The notes beneath the pieces are model-generated. The model was not told the DNA's origin. It did no database searches and saw nothing but the letters and a program-made list of their open reading frames with translations. This document shows positions 54,191 to 62,660 of a DNA stretch of 64,000 nt, piece after piece. The translations under genes were made by a program, and so were the position numbers. Each line of letters begins with the position of its first letter. Positions within the stretch are counted from its first letter, which is position 1. The stretch covers positions 1,240,001 to 1,304,000 of the forward strand of contig JAWKTN010000001.1 in assembly GCA_041399065.1 (NCBI GenBank). Direction: 5' to 3'. The DNA comes from JAGQPD01 sp020426865. GTDB taxonomy: Bacteria > Planctomycetota > Planctomycetia > Pirellulales > Pirellulaceae.

Positions 54191-54915
54191 GCAAGGGAGT
54201 TTCCAGGGATTACGCCTTTCAATGAACCAATCGCACCTTTCAAGTCTATCCGAGCAACTCGACGTTGGCAACGAAACCAGTAAAAAGACAAACAAAGAAC
54301 CAACCAAGAGCCGCTTCCTTCCGGTACCGCTCGCACAGATGCATGGAGGATCCGCTGGCCATACTGGTCTTCCCAAATCGTATAGTCGGCCGCATCGATT
54401 ATTCCATTTCGGTTGCCGTCCGCAAATAGTATCGTCTGCGAAGCCAGCGCATCCTTCCAAACCGTTATGTCAGCCGCATCGACAAGGCCGTCGTAGTTGT
54501 AGTCTCCCTCCAACAGCGGTGGCGCGATCGTCACGCGCACCGTGGCGGCATGAGAGACATACCCGCGATCCTCAAGACGACTGTTGGTATTCAAGTCAAT
54601 CGTCGCGAGCGATCCATCCGTGAGGCGAGCGGTGAGCATTTTTCCGCGGACTGCCACTGTGGTGCTATCGCCAATGCCGTGCAGGCGAGACGAAACACGC
54701 GAATCGCTCGATTCAACCGTAGAAGAAATAGACCCAGGCCGCGTGACAGAACAATACAACACATGGCTGACGCTCCCCATCAATCGCCATGCCCCTGTGC
54801 GTACTGCGTTGCAGCTCAATATGTGGAAAAACAATGATGAATCAATTCCACGCCCGGCCCATATGCAACACAGACACGTAAATCTACCAGATCGTCGGAG
54901 AACTGACAAGATCAT
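54187..54915 (-). CDS. small dockerin/PEP-CTERM-like protein, possibly a remnant
   Basis: 242 residues as an open frame. Residues about 137-190 hold two dockerin type I calcium repeats (GDYNYDGLVDAADITVWKD and DGNRNGIIDAADYTIWED), then VPEGSGSWLVLCLSFYWF with RCQRR resembles a PEP-CTERM sorting end, but the frame runs on for 23 residues. No convincing signal peptide at the N-terminus, so the 5' part may be lost. The dockerin is closely related to that of the 1284-residue protein encoded divergently next door. The stop overlaps the GH43 start (ATGA). Confidence 0.5.
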   Translation of the reverse strand: MILSVLRRSGRFTCLCCIWAGRGIDSSLFFHILSCNAVRTGAWRLMGSVSHVLYCSVTRPGSISSTVESSDSRVSSRLHGIGDSTTVAVRGKMLTARLTDGSLATIDLNTNSRLEDRGYVSHAATVRVTIAPPLLEGDYNYDGLVDAADITVWKDALASQTILFADGNRNGIIDAADYTIWEDQYGQRILHASVRAVPEGSGSWLVLCLSFYWFRCQRRVARIDLKGAIGSLKGVIPGNSLA

Positions 54916-55368
54916 GCTGGTTTACCCCGTGTTCAAGCAGTCTTATGCGTTTACTCGCTTCGTTTGCTCGCCGATGCCGTTGCACGTCCATTGAAACATG
55001 CCGAGGAAGAATCGACGTTCCGCATTCTGTCGCCGCCTCAAGGGGAGCATGGCAGAGCGCGCTGCTTCGGCCACGATGTGTCAATTGGGTCATCGCTTCG
55101 GTCTACGTGAGATGGCAACTTTGCGGGTTTCGCCGCTTGTCGGTTTTGTGGTGTTTCGCGGCGCAAGCTTTGCACGTTGATGCTTTACGGTATTACCGTA
55201 GCGAAGTGCTCGCTGTCAGACGCGGTTTGTCACTCACCAGATACACTTTGGGAGCAGCCAGGGCGGTGTCTGTCTGTTCCGGGGAGGTGCCCCGTGTTTC
55301 ACCTGCCGCCTATATCAAGTCATCCTGACACGAGGACAGATTTGCTGCGATGCGGTGAACTATCGCCG
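54916..55368. other. divergent intergenic region inside the accessory island
   Basis: About 450 bases between the start of the small dockerin frame and the start of the large peptidase gene. It should contain their promoters. I recognised no repeat, RNA gene or other coding sequence; the in-frame extension of the large gene (back to 55177) lacks a signal sequence. Confidence 0.5.
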
Positions 55369-58300
55369 ATGTCGGTGCGAGCCGTCTCAGTGCTGCTTTC
55401 GGTGATCGTGTGTCATGCTAGTACGTCAGCACAACTCCACTATCTCCCAGGCACGTGGTTCGACCAAGATAAGCCGAATATTGCTGGCGATCACTGGACG
55501 GAAAACACCTATGACGATGTGAATAATAACGGGGAGTTCGACCCGGGCGAGCCGTGGAACGGTACCGCCGCGTCACCCGACCCAGGTTGGATCCGTCCGC
55601 AGATCCATCAGGCCGATAACAGCTGTTGGGCGGCGTCCGGGGCTAACCTGCTAATGTACGTCGGCGGTCCGTCACGATACATCGGTTGGGTCTACGATGA
55701 AGGGAGTTATTCCGGAAAGACCTGGCAAGATAGCGGCAACGCTGACAAGGCCTTGGAGCACGACGGTTACGACATGGTCGATTATTCGATTGACGACAAC
55801 GACGAAGATCTGCCCGGGGTCTTTGCTTACCATTTCGCTCGCGGCTATCCGGTCGGTATCGGCGTTCAATGGGACGCTGGCGGTGGTCACGCATTGACCG
55901 CGTACGCCATTGATCTGTCCACGAATCAGATCTGGATGGCCAACTCCGACAATGATAACGGTGGCGATTTCTTCACAGCCACTGTTGTTTTCGACTCGAC
56001 CAGCAATCGTTGGGAGTTGGCCGGCTACAGCAGTCCCCATGAGGTCACGTACCTTGCGGCTTTTGACTACCGCTATTGGATTGGATCGGGGGTCAATACA
56101 TCCGATACGTCCGGATGGACCACTGAGTGGAACCGTTCGATCAACTGGAACGGTGGATTGGCCGACCCAGACAGCCACGATCAATTGATCATGAATTTCG
56201 AACATTCCGGGCGAGTCAACGTGACCAGTGCGGCGCGGGCCGGGAAGCTTACGATGATGGGTGATGATCCCGCCCTGCATGTGCTCGGTTCAACGCTACG
56301 GCTCAACTCGCTGCAAGTTGTGACCGGTTCATTGCGGCTCGTCGACGGCGCTGACTTGGAAGTGTTTCATGAGATCGCCGCCAATGGCACGTTGCGCAGT
56401 CAGGCAAGTGAGATCCAAGTCCTGGGCAATGTCTATCTCGGCTACGAAGATTTCGCCAGCTGGACCGTCGACGATAACTCTCTGCTCGCCGCCGATGCAC
56501 TCTATGTCGGCTATCGTTCGCCGCGGACAGGAGGATTGGTCAGTTCCGATCCAGTACTCGCGGTCCAAGGCGGTTCGACCTTGGACGTCGACAACCTTTA
56601 CAACAACGGATCGCTGTTTATCGAAGACGCGACTGGCGATGTGTTCAGCACCGTCCAAAACTTCCGGACGTTTGTGGCGACCGATACGACGTTTGAAGTG
56701 GGCGCCGGCGGCGTGTTAAATTCCGGCAATTTCATCATCGACGACGGTACATTCACCACCATGGGGGATGTCATCAACAACGGTTCGATGATTGTGCGGA
56801 CGACCGCCGATGTGACGATTGGCGAAGACCTGCGAATCGGTACGACGCTGTTCGGTGACCTGGAAATCCGTGGCAACAGTGATGTTACGGCCGACCAGTT
56901 GTACGTAGGCGTCGCCGGTGGAAATGTGCATATCGACAGTCTTTCGGACCTCTATCTGCAATCGATCGAGATGATCGGCTACGATTCGTCGCTGGACATT
57001 GAAGGGTCCAGTCATGTCAATGTTACGGGGGATGCGGCAGGACCCAACTTTACGATTGCCTCCGGCCATATCGACGTGGAGGGGTCATGGGTTATCGGTC
57101 GCGACAACGCCGCCACCGTCCAGCTGTCCGCGACCAATGCGACGTTGGATGTCGATACCCACATGACGTTGGCCCACTCCTCTGCGGGTGACATGACACT
57201 TGACAATTCCGAGCTGACCGTCGGTCAAGTGTTGACATTGGGACATCTGGCGGACGCCGATGTGACGATTAACAACTCGACTGTGTCCGCTGACGTCATC
57301 TATCTCGGCCGCAGCGCCACGACCGATGCCGATCTCGATGACGCCAGCTTGCGTGCTCGCGTATTGCGGCTCGGGTACAACGCATCTGCTGCAGGACTGA
57401 CGACCCTTGAGCTACGAAACGATTCGACGATCGAAATCAGCGGTGTCGGTAGCGAAATCGTTGTTGGCGACAGTGGCCGAGCGAGCATCTCGCAACGCAG
57501 TGGCAGTGTCGAGGCCGAAGATGTTGACATGATCTTGGGGCGGGTCGCCACCGGCGAGGGACGATATTTTATTGATGTCGGTACTGTGGAAGTGGATGAC
57601 CTTGTTGTCGCCCTCGGCGGTGAAGGGACCTTTACGCAGGCCGGCGGTTCGGTGGCCGTCCGGGGGGACTTTACCCTTGCGCGTCTGGGAAGTGCTGTCG
57701 GCACGTACAATCTCAATGGCGGCCGTTTGACCATCAACGGTTTTGACCGTGGCAACGGCCAAGGTGTGCTCAATATCAACGGCGGCACGTTGGCGCTCCC
57801 CCACTTCCAAGTCGAAGTGCAGACGATGAATATCGGTGCGGCGCCCGGCAGCGATGGCCTTTTCTTCCTGGGGCCTCGCACCATGGATGTTGATAACCTG
57901 ACCGTTGGCGGGTACGGGCGCGGTGTCATTGATATTCAACTCGGCGATGTCAATGTCGTCAACGATTTGCAAGTCGGACGCTACGGAGCAGGTGCGGCAA
58001 CCCTGGTAAGTTCCGTGGAGCATCGATTGGGGGACGTTATCGCCGACCGGCTGTTTGTGGGGACAGAAGCAGGCAGCCTCGGTTCATACAACATGGACCG
58101 CGGCTCCGTGCAGGTTAACAAACTGTTTGTTGGTCATGCGGGAACGGGCCAATTCCTTCAAATCGGAAATGCCACCGTCGAAAGTGGTGTTGCGTATGTC
58201 GGCTATAGCGGTACGGGTGTGTATGAGCAACTAGGTGGCCTGCATCATGTCACTGGTAACTTGGTGCTAGGATATGCGACCTCCTCCAACGGAACGTACG

Positions 58301-59223
58301 ATCTCAATGGCACTGCGGCCGACGACTTCGGACATCTTGCGGTGGACGGAAATCTCTACGTTGGCGTCGATGGCACAGCCGAATTCAAGTTGCGCTATGA
58401 CGGGGCATTGGCCGTGGCCGGTGAGATTTTCGTCGGTGAACTCGGGAACTTGTCCGCTGGTGCCGGCTCGCACGTGGTAAGCAGCGACCTGGTGAACAAC
58501 GGGTCGGTCACGGCCATGTTGGGGGATCCGTTTCGCATGACCGGCGATGTCACAGGCGATGGGAAATTCGAAGGGGGAGCGGCGTTTGCCTTCTTGGGCG
58601 ATGTTTCGCCAGGAACGGGCGTCGGCATGATCACTGTTGAGGGAGACAGTTCCTTTGGCAAGACGGCGCGGTTGAACGTGGAATTGGCCGGGACGAAGAA
58701 AGGAACTTTTGATGCAATGGTAATGTCAGGTTCGGCATACCTGGCCGGGGAATTGCGCGTCGCTTTGTCAGGGCTCTACCGTCCCGCCCTCGGCGACGCG
58801 TTCCCCATCCTCAGCGCGGACGGAGGTATTACCGGTCGATTCAGCAGCCGCATCTTCCCGGCGCTCGATTCCGGGTTGACATGGGACATCGCCTATCGAA
58901 CGAATCGGGTCGAGCTGCATGTCATAAAGGCCTCGTTGCTGCCAGGGGACTACAACGGTAACGGCGTCGTTGATGCTGCCGATTACACCGTCTGGAAAGA
59001 TGCCTTTGGATCAACGACGGAACTGGCGGCAGATGGCAACGGTAACGGTGTGATCGACGCCGCCGACTATACCATCTGGAAGGACAATTTCGGAAATACG
59101 CTGGCGCCAGTGGCGATCGTGGACGTACCCGAGCCGAATGGCGGGTCGGTGTGTTGGATCTTGGCGGCGTGGTTCGGTTGTGCGATCGTTAGGCGTGGTT
59201 CATGGCGTAGACGGCCTGGATGA
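55369..59223 (+). CDS. giant secreted cysteine-peptidase-like protein with dockerin and PEP-CTERM
   Basis: 1284 residues from the ATG at 55369 (signal peptide MSVRAVSVLLSVIVCHASTSA). Residues about 75-240 look like a papain-fold cysteine peptidase of the IdeS/Mac kind: Cys86 in NSCWAASGANLL, His174 in GGGHALTAYAID, Asn192/Asp194 in ANSDND. A calcium-loop-like stretch (DVNNNGEFDPGE) precedes it. Residues about 290-1180 are beta-helix repeats of about 20 residues (for example LYVGxxG, LxLGxxA), as in autotransporter or pectate-lyase-like passengers. The C-terminus has two dockerin type I repeats (GNGVVDAADYTVWKDAF, GNGVIDAADYTIWKDNF) and a PEP-CTERM end (VPEPNGGSVCWILAAWFGCAIVRR). It overlaps the end of ruvA by 35 bases. 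Confidence 0.8.
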   Translation: MSVRAVSVLLSVIVCHASTSAQLHYLPGTWFDQDKPNIAGDHWTENTYDDVNNNGEFDPGEPWNGTAASPDPGWIRPQIHQADNSCWAASGANLLMYVGGPSRYIGWVYDEGSYSGKTWQDSGNADKALEHDGYDMVDYSIDDNDEDLPGVFAYHFARGYPVGIGVQWDAGGGHALTAYAIDLSTNQIWMANSDNDNGGDFFTATVVFDSTSNRWELAGYSSPHEVTYLAAFDYRYWIGSGVNTSDTSGWTTEWNRSINWNGGLADPDSHDQLIMNFEHSGRVNVTSAARAGKLTMMGDDPALHVLGSTLRLNSLQVVTGSLRLVDGADLEVFHEIAANGTLRSQASEIQVLGNVYLGYEDFASWTVDDNSLLAADALYVGYRSPRTGGLVSSDPVLAVQGGSTLDVDNLYNNGSLFIEDATGDVFSTVQNFRTFVATDTTFEVGAGGVLNSGNFIIDDGTFTTMGDVINNGSMIVRTTADVTIGEDLRIGTTLFGDLEIRGNSDVTADQLYVGVAGGNVHIDSLSDLYLQSIEMIGYDSSLDIEGSSHVNVTGDAAGPNFTIASGHIDVEGSWVIGRDNAATVQLSATNATLDVDTHMTLAHSSAGDMTLDNSELTVGQVLTLGHLADADVTINNSTVSADVIYLGRSATTDADLDDASLRARVLRLGYNASAAGLTTLELRNDSTIEISGVGSEIVVGDSGRASISQRSGSVEAEDVDMILGRVATGEGRYFIDVGTVEVDDLVVALGGEGTFTQAGGSVAVRGDFTLARLGSAVGTYNLNGGRLTINGFDRGNGQGVLNINGGTLALPHFQVEVQTMNIGAAPGSDGLFFLGPRTMDVDNLTVGGYGRGVIDIQLGDVNVVNDLQVGRYGAGAATLVSSVEHRLGDVIADRLFVGTEAGSLGSYNMDRGSVQVNKLFVGHAGTGQFLQIGNATVESGVAYVGYSGTGVYEQLGGLHHVTGNLVLGYATSSNGTYDLNGTAADDFGHLAVDGNLYVGVDGTAEFKLRYDGALAVAGEIFVGELGNLSAGAGSHVVSSDLVNNGSVTAMLGDPFRMTGDVTGDGKFEGGAAFAFLGDVSPGTGVGMITVEGDSSFGKTARLNVELAGTKKGTFDAMVMSGSAYLAGELRVALSGLYRPALGDAFPILSADGGITGRFSSRIFPALDSGLTWDIAYRTNRVELHVIKASLLPGDYNGNGVVDAADYTVWKDAFGSTTELAADGNGNGVIDAADYTIWKDNFGNTLAPVAIVDVPEPNGGSVCWILAAWFGCAIVRRGSWRRRPG

Positions 59224-59812
59224 TCTCCTCGACCGACTTCAATTTCTTGTGCTGCTTGATCACTTCATCCAACATTCGTCGTGAATCACTCTCGGTGTGC
59301 CCCAGACTACGAAGAACTTCGTAGGCATCGCGCAGCACATCGGACTTGACGTCGCCGTCGGCGGGCAGTTCCTGGGCCACGAGCAGTGCGAATTTGGGGA
59401 CCTTACGTCGCAGTTTGGCCACGATGCGTTCGGCCGTGGCAGGTCCGACGCCGGGCAATGCCGAGAGCCCCTTGGTGTCCTGTTCTTCTATCAATGCCGC
59501 GACTTCGCGCACGGGTCGAACCATCGCCCGCAATGCTTTGCGAACCCCTACGCCATCGACGGAACAGAACAATTCGAAGAACTCACGTTCGGCCACATTG
59601 AGAAACCCCACCAGCCGCGGCATGATCTTGCCCTGTGTCGGATTTCCGTCCATGTAGTGGATCGTGTGGAGGCTGACCTTTTCGCCGGCACGGCCCTGTA
59701 ACTGGCGTCGCGTGAACTCGGGGATCATCACGGTGTATTCGAAAGCCTCGATTTCCAGCGTCAATTCATCGTTGTCGACACGGATCAGCCGGCCGGTAAT
59801 CTTCGTGATCAT
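59189..59812 (-). CDS. ruvA: Holliday junction DNA helicase RuvA
   Basis: 207 residues from the ATG at 59812 (AGGAAC ribosome site). Tetrameric DNA-binding partner of RuvB: OB fold (about 1-65), two helix-hairpin-helix motifs (about 70-145, ELFCSVDGVGVRKALRAMV and LSALPGVGPATAERIVAKL), and the C-terminal domain that contacts RuvB (about 160-207). Starts 20 bases after ruvC. The 3' end is overlapped by the convergent large secreted gene. Confidence 0.96.
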   Translation of the reverse strand: MITKITGRLIRVDNDELTLEIEAFEYTVMIPEFTRRQLQGRAGEKVSLHTIHYMDGNPTQGKIMPRLVGFLNVAEREFFELFCSVDGVGVRKALRAMVRPVREVAALIEEQDTKGLSALPGVGPATAERIVAKLRRKVPKFALLVAQELPADGDVKSDVLRDAYEVLRSLGHTESDSRRMLDEVIKQHKKLKSVEEIIQAVYAMNHA

Positions 59813-59832
59813 AGTTCCTCGTGGTGGCAAAA

Positions 59833-60387
59833 CTAGCGTGTGGGGGGCGCGGTGCGGAACGTCGATGGAGGCAGTGTAAGCGACGCGTGCGTGGCGTTAC
59901 TGGACGTGTAGCCGTGGCAGAGGGCGACGGCCAGGGCATCGGCCACGTCAGCTGGTTCGGGGAGCTGCGGTAGCTGCAACTCGCGCTGGATTGCCTGCTG
60001 CATCTGCGGTTTCGGTGCACGGCCGTTGCCGGTGAGGATCTTCTTGATCCGCGTCGCGCCATAGTGGTAGACGGGGATTCCTGCAGCGGCAGCTGCCAGA
60101 CAGATTACACCGCGGGCATGCCCCATCAGAATCGCCGTGCGCGGGCGCTGGTAGTGACTGTAGAGCTCTTCGATCGCCACGGCCGCGGGTTGAAGTGCCT
60201 CAATGATGTCGCGAACACCGTCGTGGATTTCTTTGACACGGTGTGTTAACGAACGGCCACTGGTGCCGCGTACCACGCCGGCCTCCACGAGCTGCGGGCG
60301 CCCCACCTGCATGATCAATACGCCATAGCCGGTCGTGTTCAGTCCGGGGTCAATCCCCAGAATCCGTTCTGGTGACATTGGGGCCAT
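59833..60387 (-). CDS. ruvC: Holliday junction resolvase RuvC
   Basis: 184 residues (an internal ATG at 60378 is possible). RNase H-fold resolvase; metal site Asp in ILGIDPGLNTTGYG, Glu in VAIEELYSHYQRP, and the two C-terminal Asp in DVADALAVALCH. Follows cysS by 27 bases and precedes ruvA, so it belongs to an ispF-cysS-ruvC-ruvA run. Confidence 0.96.
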   Translation of the reverse strand: MAPMSPERILGIDPGLNTTGYGVLIMQVGRPQLVEAGVVRGTSGRSLTHRVKEIHDGVRDIIEALQPAAVAIEELYSHYQRPRTAILMGHARGVICLAAAAAGIPVYHYGATRIKKILTGNGRAPKPQMQQAIQRELQLPQLPEPADVADALAVALCHGYTSSNATHASLTLPPSTFRTAPPTR

Positions 60388-60414
60388 GGTGGTGTGCTCG
60401 TCGGTATTGTTGTC

Positions 60415-62019
60415 TTATGATTCTCGGCGCCAACCGGTTTCGCCCTTGCGATCTTCCAGCGTGATCTTCAGTTGCGCCAACGCATCGCGAATGCGATCGG
60501 ACGTGGCAAAGTCTTTGTTCTTGCGCGCTGTTGTGCGAATGTCGATGATCAATTGCATCAGGCCGTCGACCAGGCCGGTGTCTTCCCCAGCTGCAGCGGC
60601 GGCCGGCGGCTGTTGGAACACGCCCATGATCGACGAAAGTTCCTTCAGCGTCGTCACGCCACGACGAAACGCGGCAACGTCTTCCGCGCGGCGCTGGTCC
60701 GCTTCCTCCAGTTTGTTCTGATCGGCAAATTTATTGAGAGATCGCAGCAGCTCGAACAAGACGCTGACCGCACCCCCGGTGTTGAAATCGTCATCCATCT
60801 TGGCCAGGTACTCGTCGCGCGCGGCGCGGACCGATTGCAGCAGGGCATTGTCACCCGCCTCGAATTGCCCTTCCGCACGCGTCGCCGGTGCGGACATGTC
60901 GTAAAAGCTGGTGCCGGTTACCCGCTGTACGCGTTCGAAGAACCGCTGAAAGCTCTCCAGGGCCGTTCCGGCCTCTTCCAGTCCTGGTTCGTCGAATACG
61001 ATCGTGCTGCGGTAGTGCGTGCGCAACAGGAAGAAGCGAATCCGATCTCCCCCTTGGCGCCGGATCAATTCGGCCAACCCGCCCGCCCCTTTGCTGCGGC
61101 TGATCTTTCCTGCTGCCGCTTCTTCGGCACCGTCAGCCGTCGCATGCTCACGATCGGCTCGTCCCCCCACCTTGCCGGTGGCGGAAGAGGCTTTCATCAA
61201 TCCGTTGTGCATCCAGTAACGCACCATTGGTTTGCCGTGGAAGCATTCGCTTTGGGCGATTTCGTTCTCGTGATGGGGGAAGATCAAGTCCAGCCCGCCA
61301 CCATGGATGTCAAAGGTCTCGCCGAGGATCGCGTGACTCATGGCCGAGCATTCGATGTGCCAACCGGGTCGCCCTGTCCCCCACGGGCTGTCCCAGGATG
61401 GCTCGCCTGGCTTCGATTGCTTCCACAATGCAAAGTCACCGGCGGCGCGCTTGCGTGCCGCCATGTCACCCCCTTCGCCCTGCTGGCTGTCAGCCGTGCG
61501 GTTGCTGAGTTTTCCATAGTCGTCGTCTTTGCCAACCTCGAAATAGACGTCTCCTTCGGACGCGTAGGCATAGCCTTTGTCGATCAGTCCCTGGATGAAC
61601 TGGATGATGTGCGGAATGTGTTCCGTCGCTTTGGGCATTTCATCGATTTGATCGACGCCCAGCGCCTTGAGATTGGCGACGTAATCGGCCGTCATCTCCG
61701 TCGCCACTTGCGACATGGGAAGGTTACGGCGATTGGCCTCGGCGATCAACTTGTCGTCGACGTCAGTGATATTGACCACCCAGGTCACGTCGTAGCCACA
61801 ATAGGTGAGGTAGCGTTTGACGCAATCAAAGATCACCGGCCCGACCATGTGACCGATATGTGCCTCTTTGTAGACGGTCGGTCCGCACAGGTACATCCCC
61901 ACCTTGCCGCGAACCACCGTGGTAAATGGTTCCTTGGTACGCGTGAGCGTATTGTAAACGCGAATGTTTCCCATGGTATGTGCCGTACTGATTGGTCGTG
62001 GTTTTTCCGCCGTCGACAT
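60415..62019 (-). CDS. cysS: cysteinyl-tRNA synthetase with an insertion before the signature loop
   Basis: 534 residues from the ATG at 62019 (AAGGGA ribosome site); the frame to 62244 has no family match upstream. Class I enzyme: HIGH at residues 54-57, zinc ligands Cys45, Cys224, His249 and Glu253 (HHENEIAQSE), and the second signature as KISRS at about 305-309. Normally KMSKS follows the MHNG motif by some 10 residues; here about 27 residues (GKVGGRADREHATADGAEE region) intervene. The anticodon-binding domain follows. Ala-rich extra stretches also occur at about 470-480. Starts 52 bases after ispF. Confidence 0.94.
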   Translation of the reverse strand: MSTAEKPRPISTAHTMGNIRVYNTLTRTKEPFTTVVRGKVGMYLCGPTVYKEAHIGHMVGPVIFDCVKRYLTYCGYDVTWVVNITDVDDKLIAEANRRNLPMSQVATEMTADYVANLKALGVDQIDEMPKATEHIPHIIQFIQGLIDKGYAYASEGDVYFEVGKDDDYGKLSNRTADSQQGEGGDMAARKRAAGDFALWKQSKPGEPSWDSPWGTGRPGWHIECSAMSHAILGETFDIHGGGLDLIFPHHENEIAQSECFHGKPMVRYWMHNGLMKASSATGKVGGRADREHATADGAEEAAAGKISRSKGAGGLAELIRRQGGDRIRFFLLRTHYRSTIVFDEPGLEEAGTALESFQRFFERVQRVTGTSFYDMSAPATRAEGQFEAGDNALLQSVRAARDEYLAKMDDDFNTGGAVSVLFELLRSLNKFADQNKLEEADQRRAEDVAAFRRGVTTLKELSSIMGVFQQPPAAAAAGEDTGLVDGLMQLIIDIRTTARKNKDFATSDRIRDALAQLKITLEDRKGETGWRRES

Positions 62020-62071
62020 CGTGCCTGTCCCTTGCTCCATTATCTTGCAATAGTGAACATATGTATATTGT

Positions 62072-62602
62072 TTATGGTTCGAGGTATTCGGTGGTGTCGG
62101 GGGTGGGTCGGTCGGCGGGGTGCTGCGCGAGCAGGGCGACGCATTGCGCGACAATGGCTTCGCCCCGCCCCACCGGCCCGACCAGTTCGCCGGTCTTGGC
62201 CTTGAGCCCCACACACCCCGGTTCGATCGCCAGGAACTCCGCAACCCGCTGCCGAATCAGTTCCTTGTACGGGCTCAGCTTCGGCCGCTGAGCCTGTACG
62301 ATACAGTCCACGTTGACAATTGCGAACCCCGCTTTTATTACCTTTTCGCGAACCAGTGCTAGCATTTCCGCCGAATCGCGACCGCGGTTCTCCTCCGCCG
62401 TGTCCGGAAACAACTCGCCAATGTCCCCCAAACCAGCCGCTCCCAGTAGGGCGTCGGTGATCGCATGCAATAGCACATCGGCATCGCTGTGGCCTGCCAG
62501 CGAGTACTCGAACGGCACGTCCAGGCCCCCCAAACGCAACGGCCCACCGGGCTGCAACCGGTGCGTATCGTCCCCGAAACCTACGCGATATGGCCAAGTC
62601 AT
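62072..62602 (-). CDS. ispF: 2-C-methyl-D-erythritol 2,4-cyclodiphosphate synthase
   Basis: 176 residues from the ATG at 62602 (a 10-residue extension to 62632 has no match). Makes MEcPP in the non-mevalonate isoprenoid pathway. Metal ligands in DDTHRL (Asp12, His14) and His46 in GHSDADVLLHAITDALLGAAG, with the GDIGELFPDT loop. Zinc/divalent metal trimer of normal length. Adjacent to cysS, a pairing seen in several phyla. Confidence 0.96.
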   Translation of the reverse strand: MTWPYRVGFGDDTHRLQPGGPLRLGGLDVPFEYSLAGHSDADVLLHAITDALLGAAGLGDIGELFPDTAEENRGRDSAEMLALVREKVIKAGFAIVNVDCIVQAQRPKLSPYKELIRQRVAEFLAIEPGCVGLKAKTGELVGPVGRGEAIVAQCVALLAQHPADRPTPDTTEYLEP

Positions 62603-62660
62603 GGTGGCCCCTGCTTGCCTCTGCTGCTCCATCTTTCGACCGCTTGGACTTAGCTGAACC

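Noticed and set aside
60472..62205. 577-residue open frame on the plus strand
   Set aside because: Lies antisense to cysS, shows no domain and has His/Arg/Val-rich shadow composition; cysS has clear HIGH and zinc motifs.
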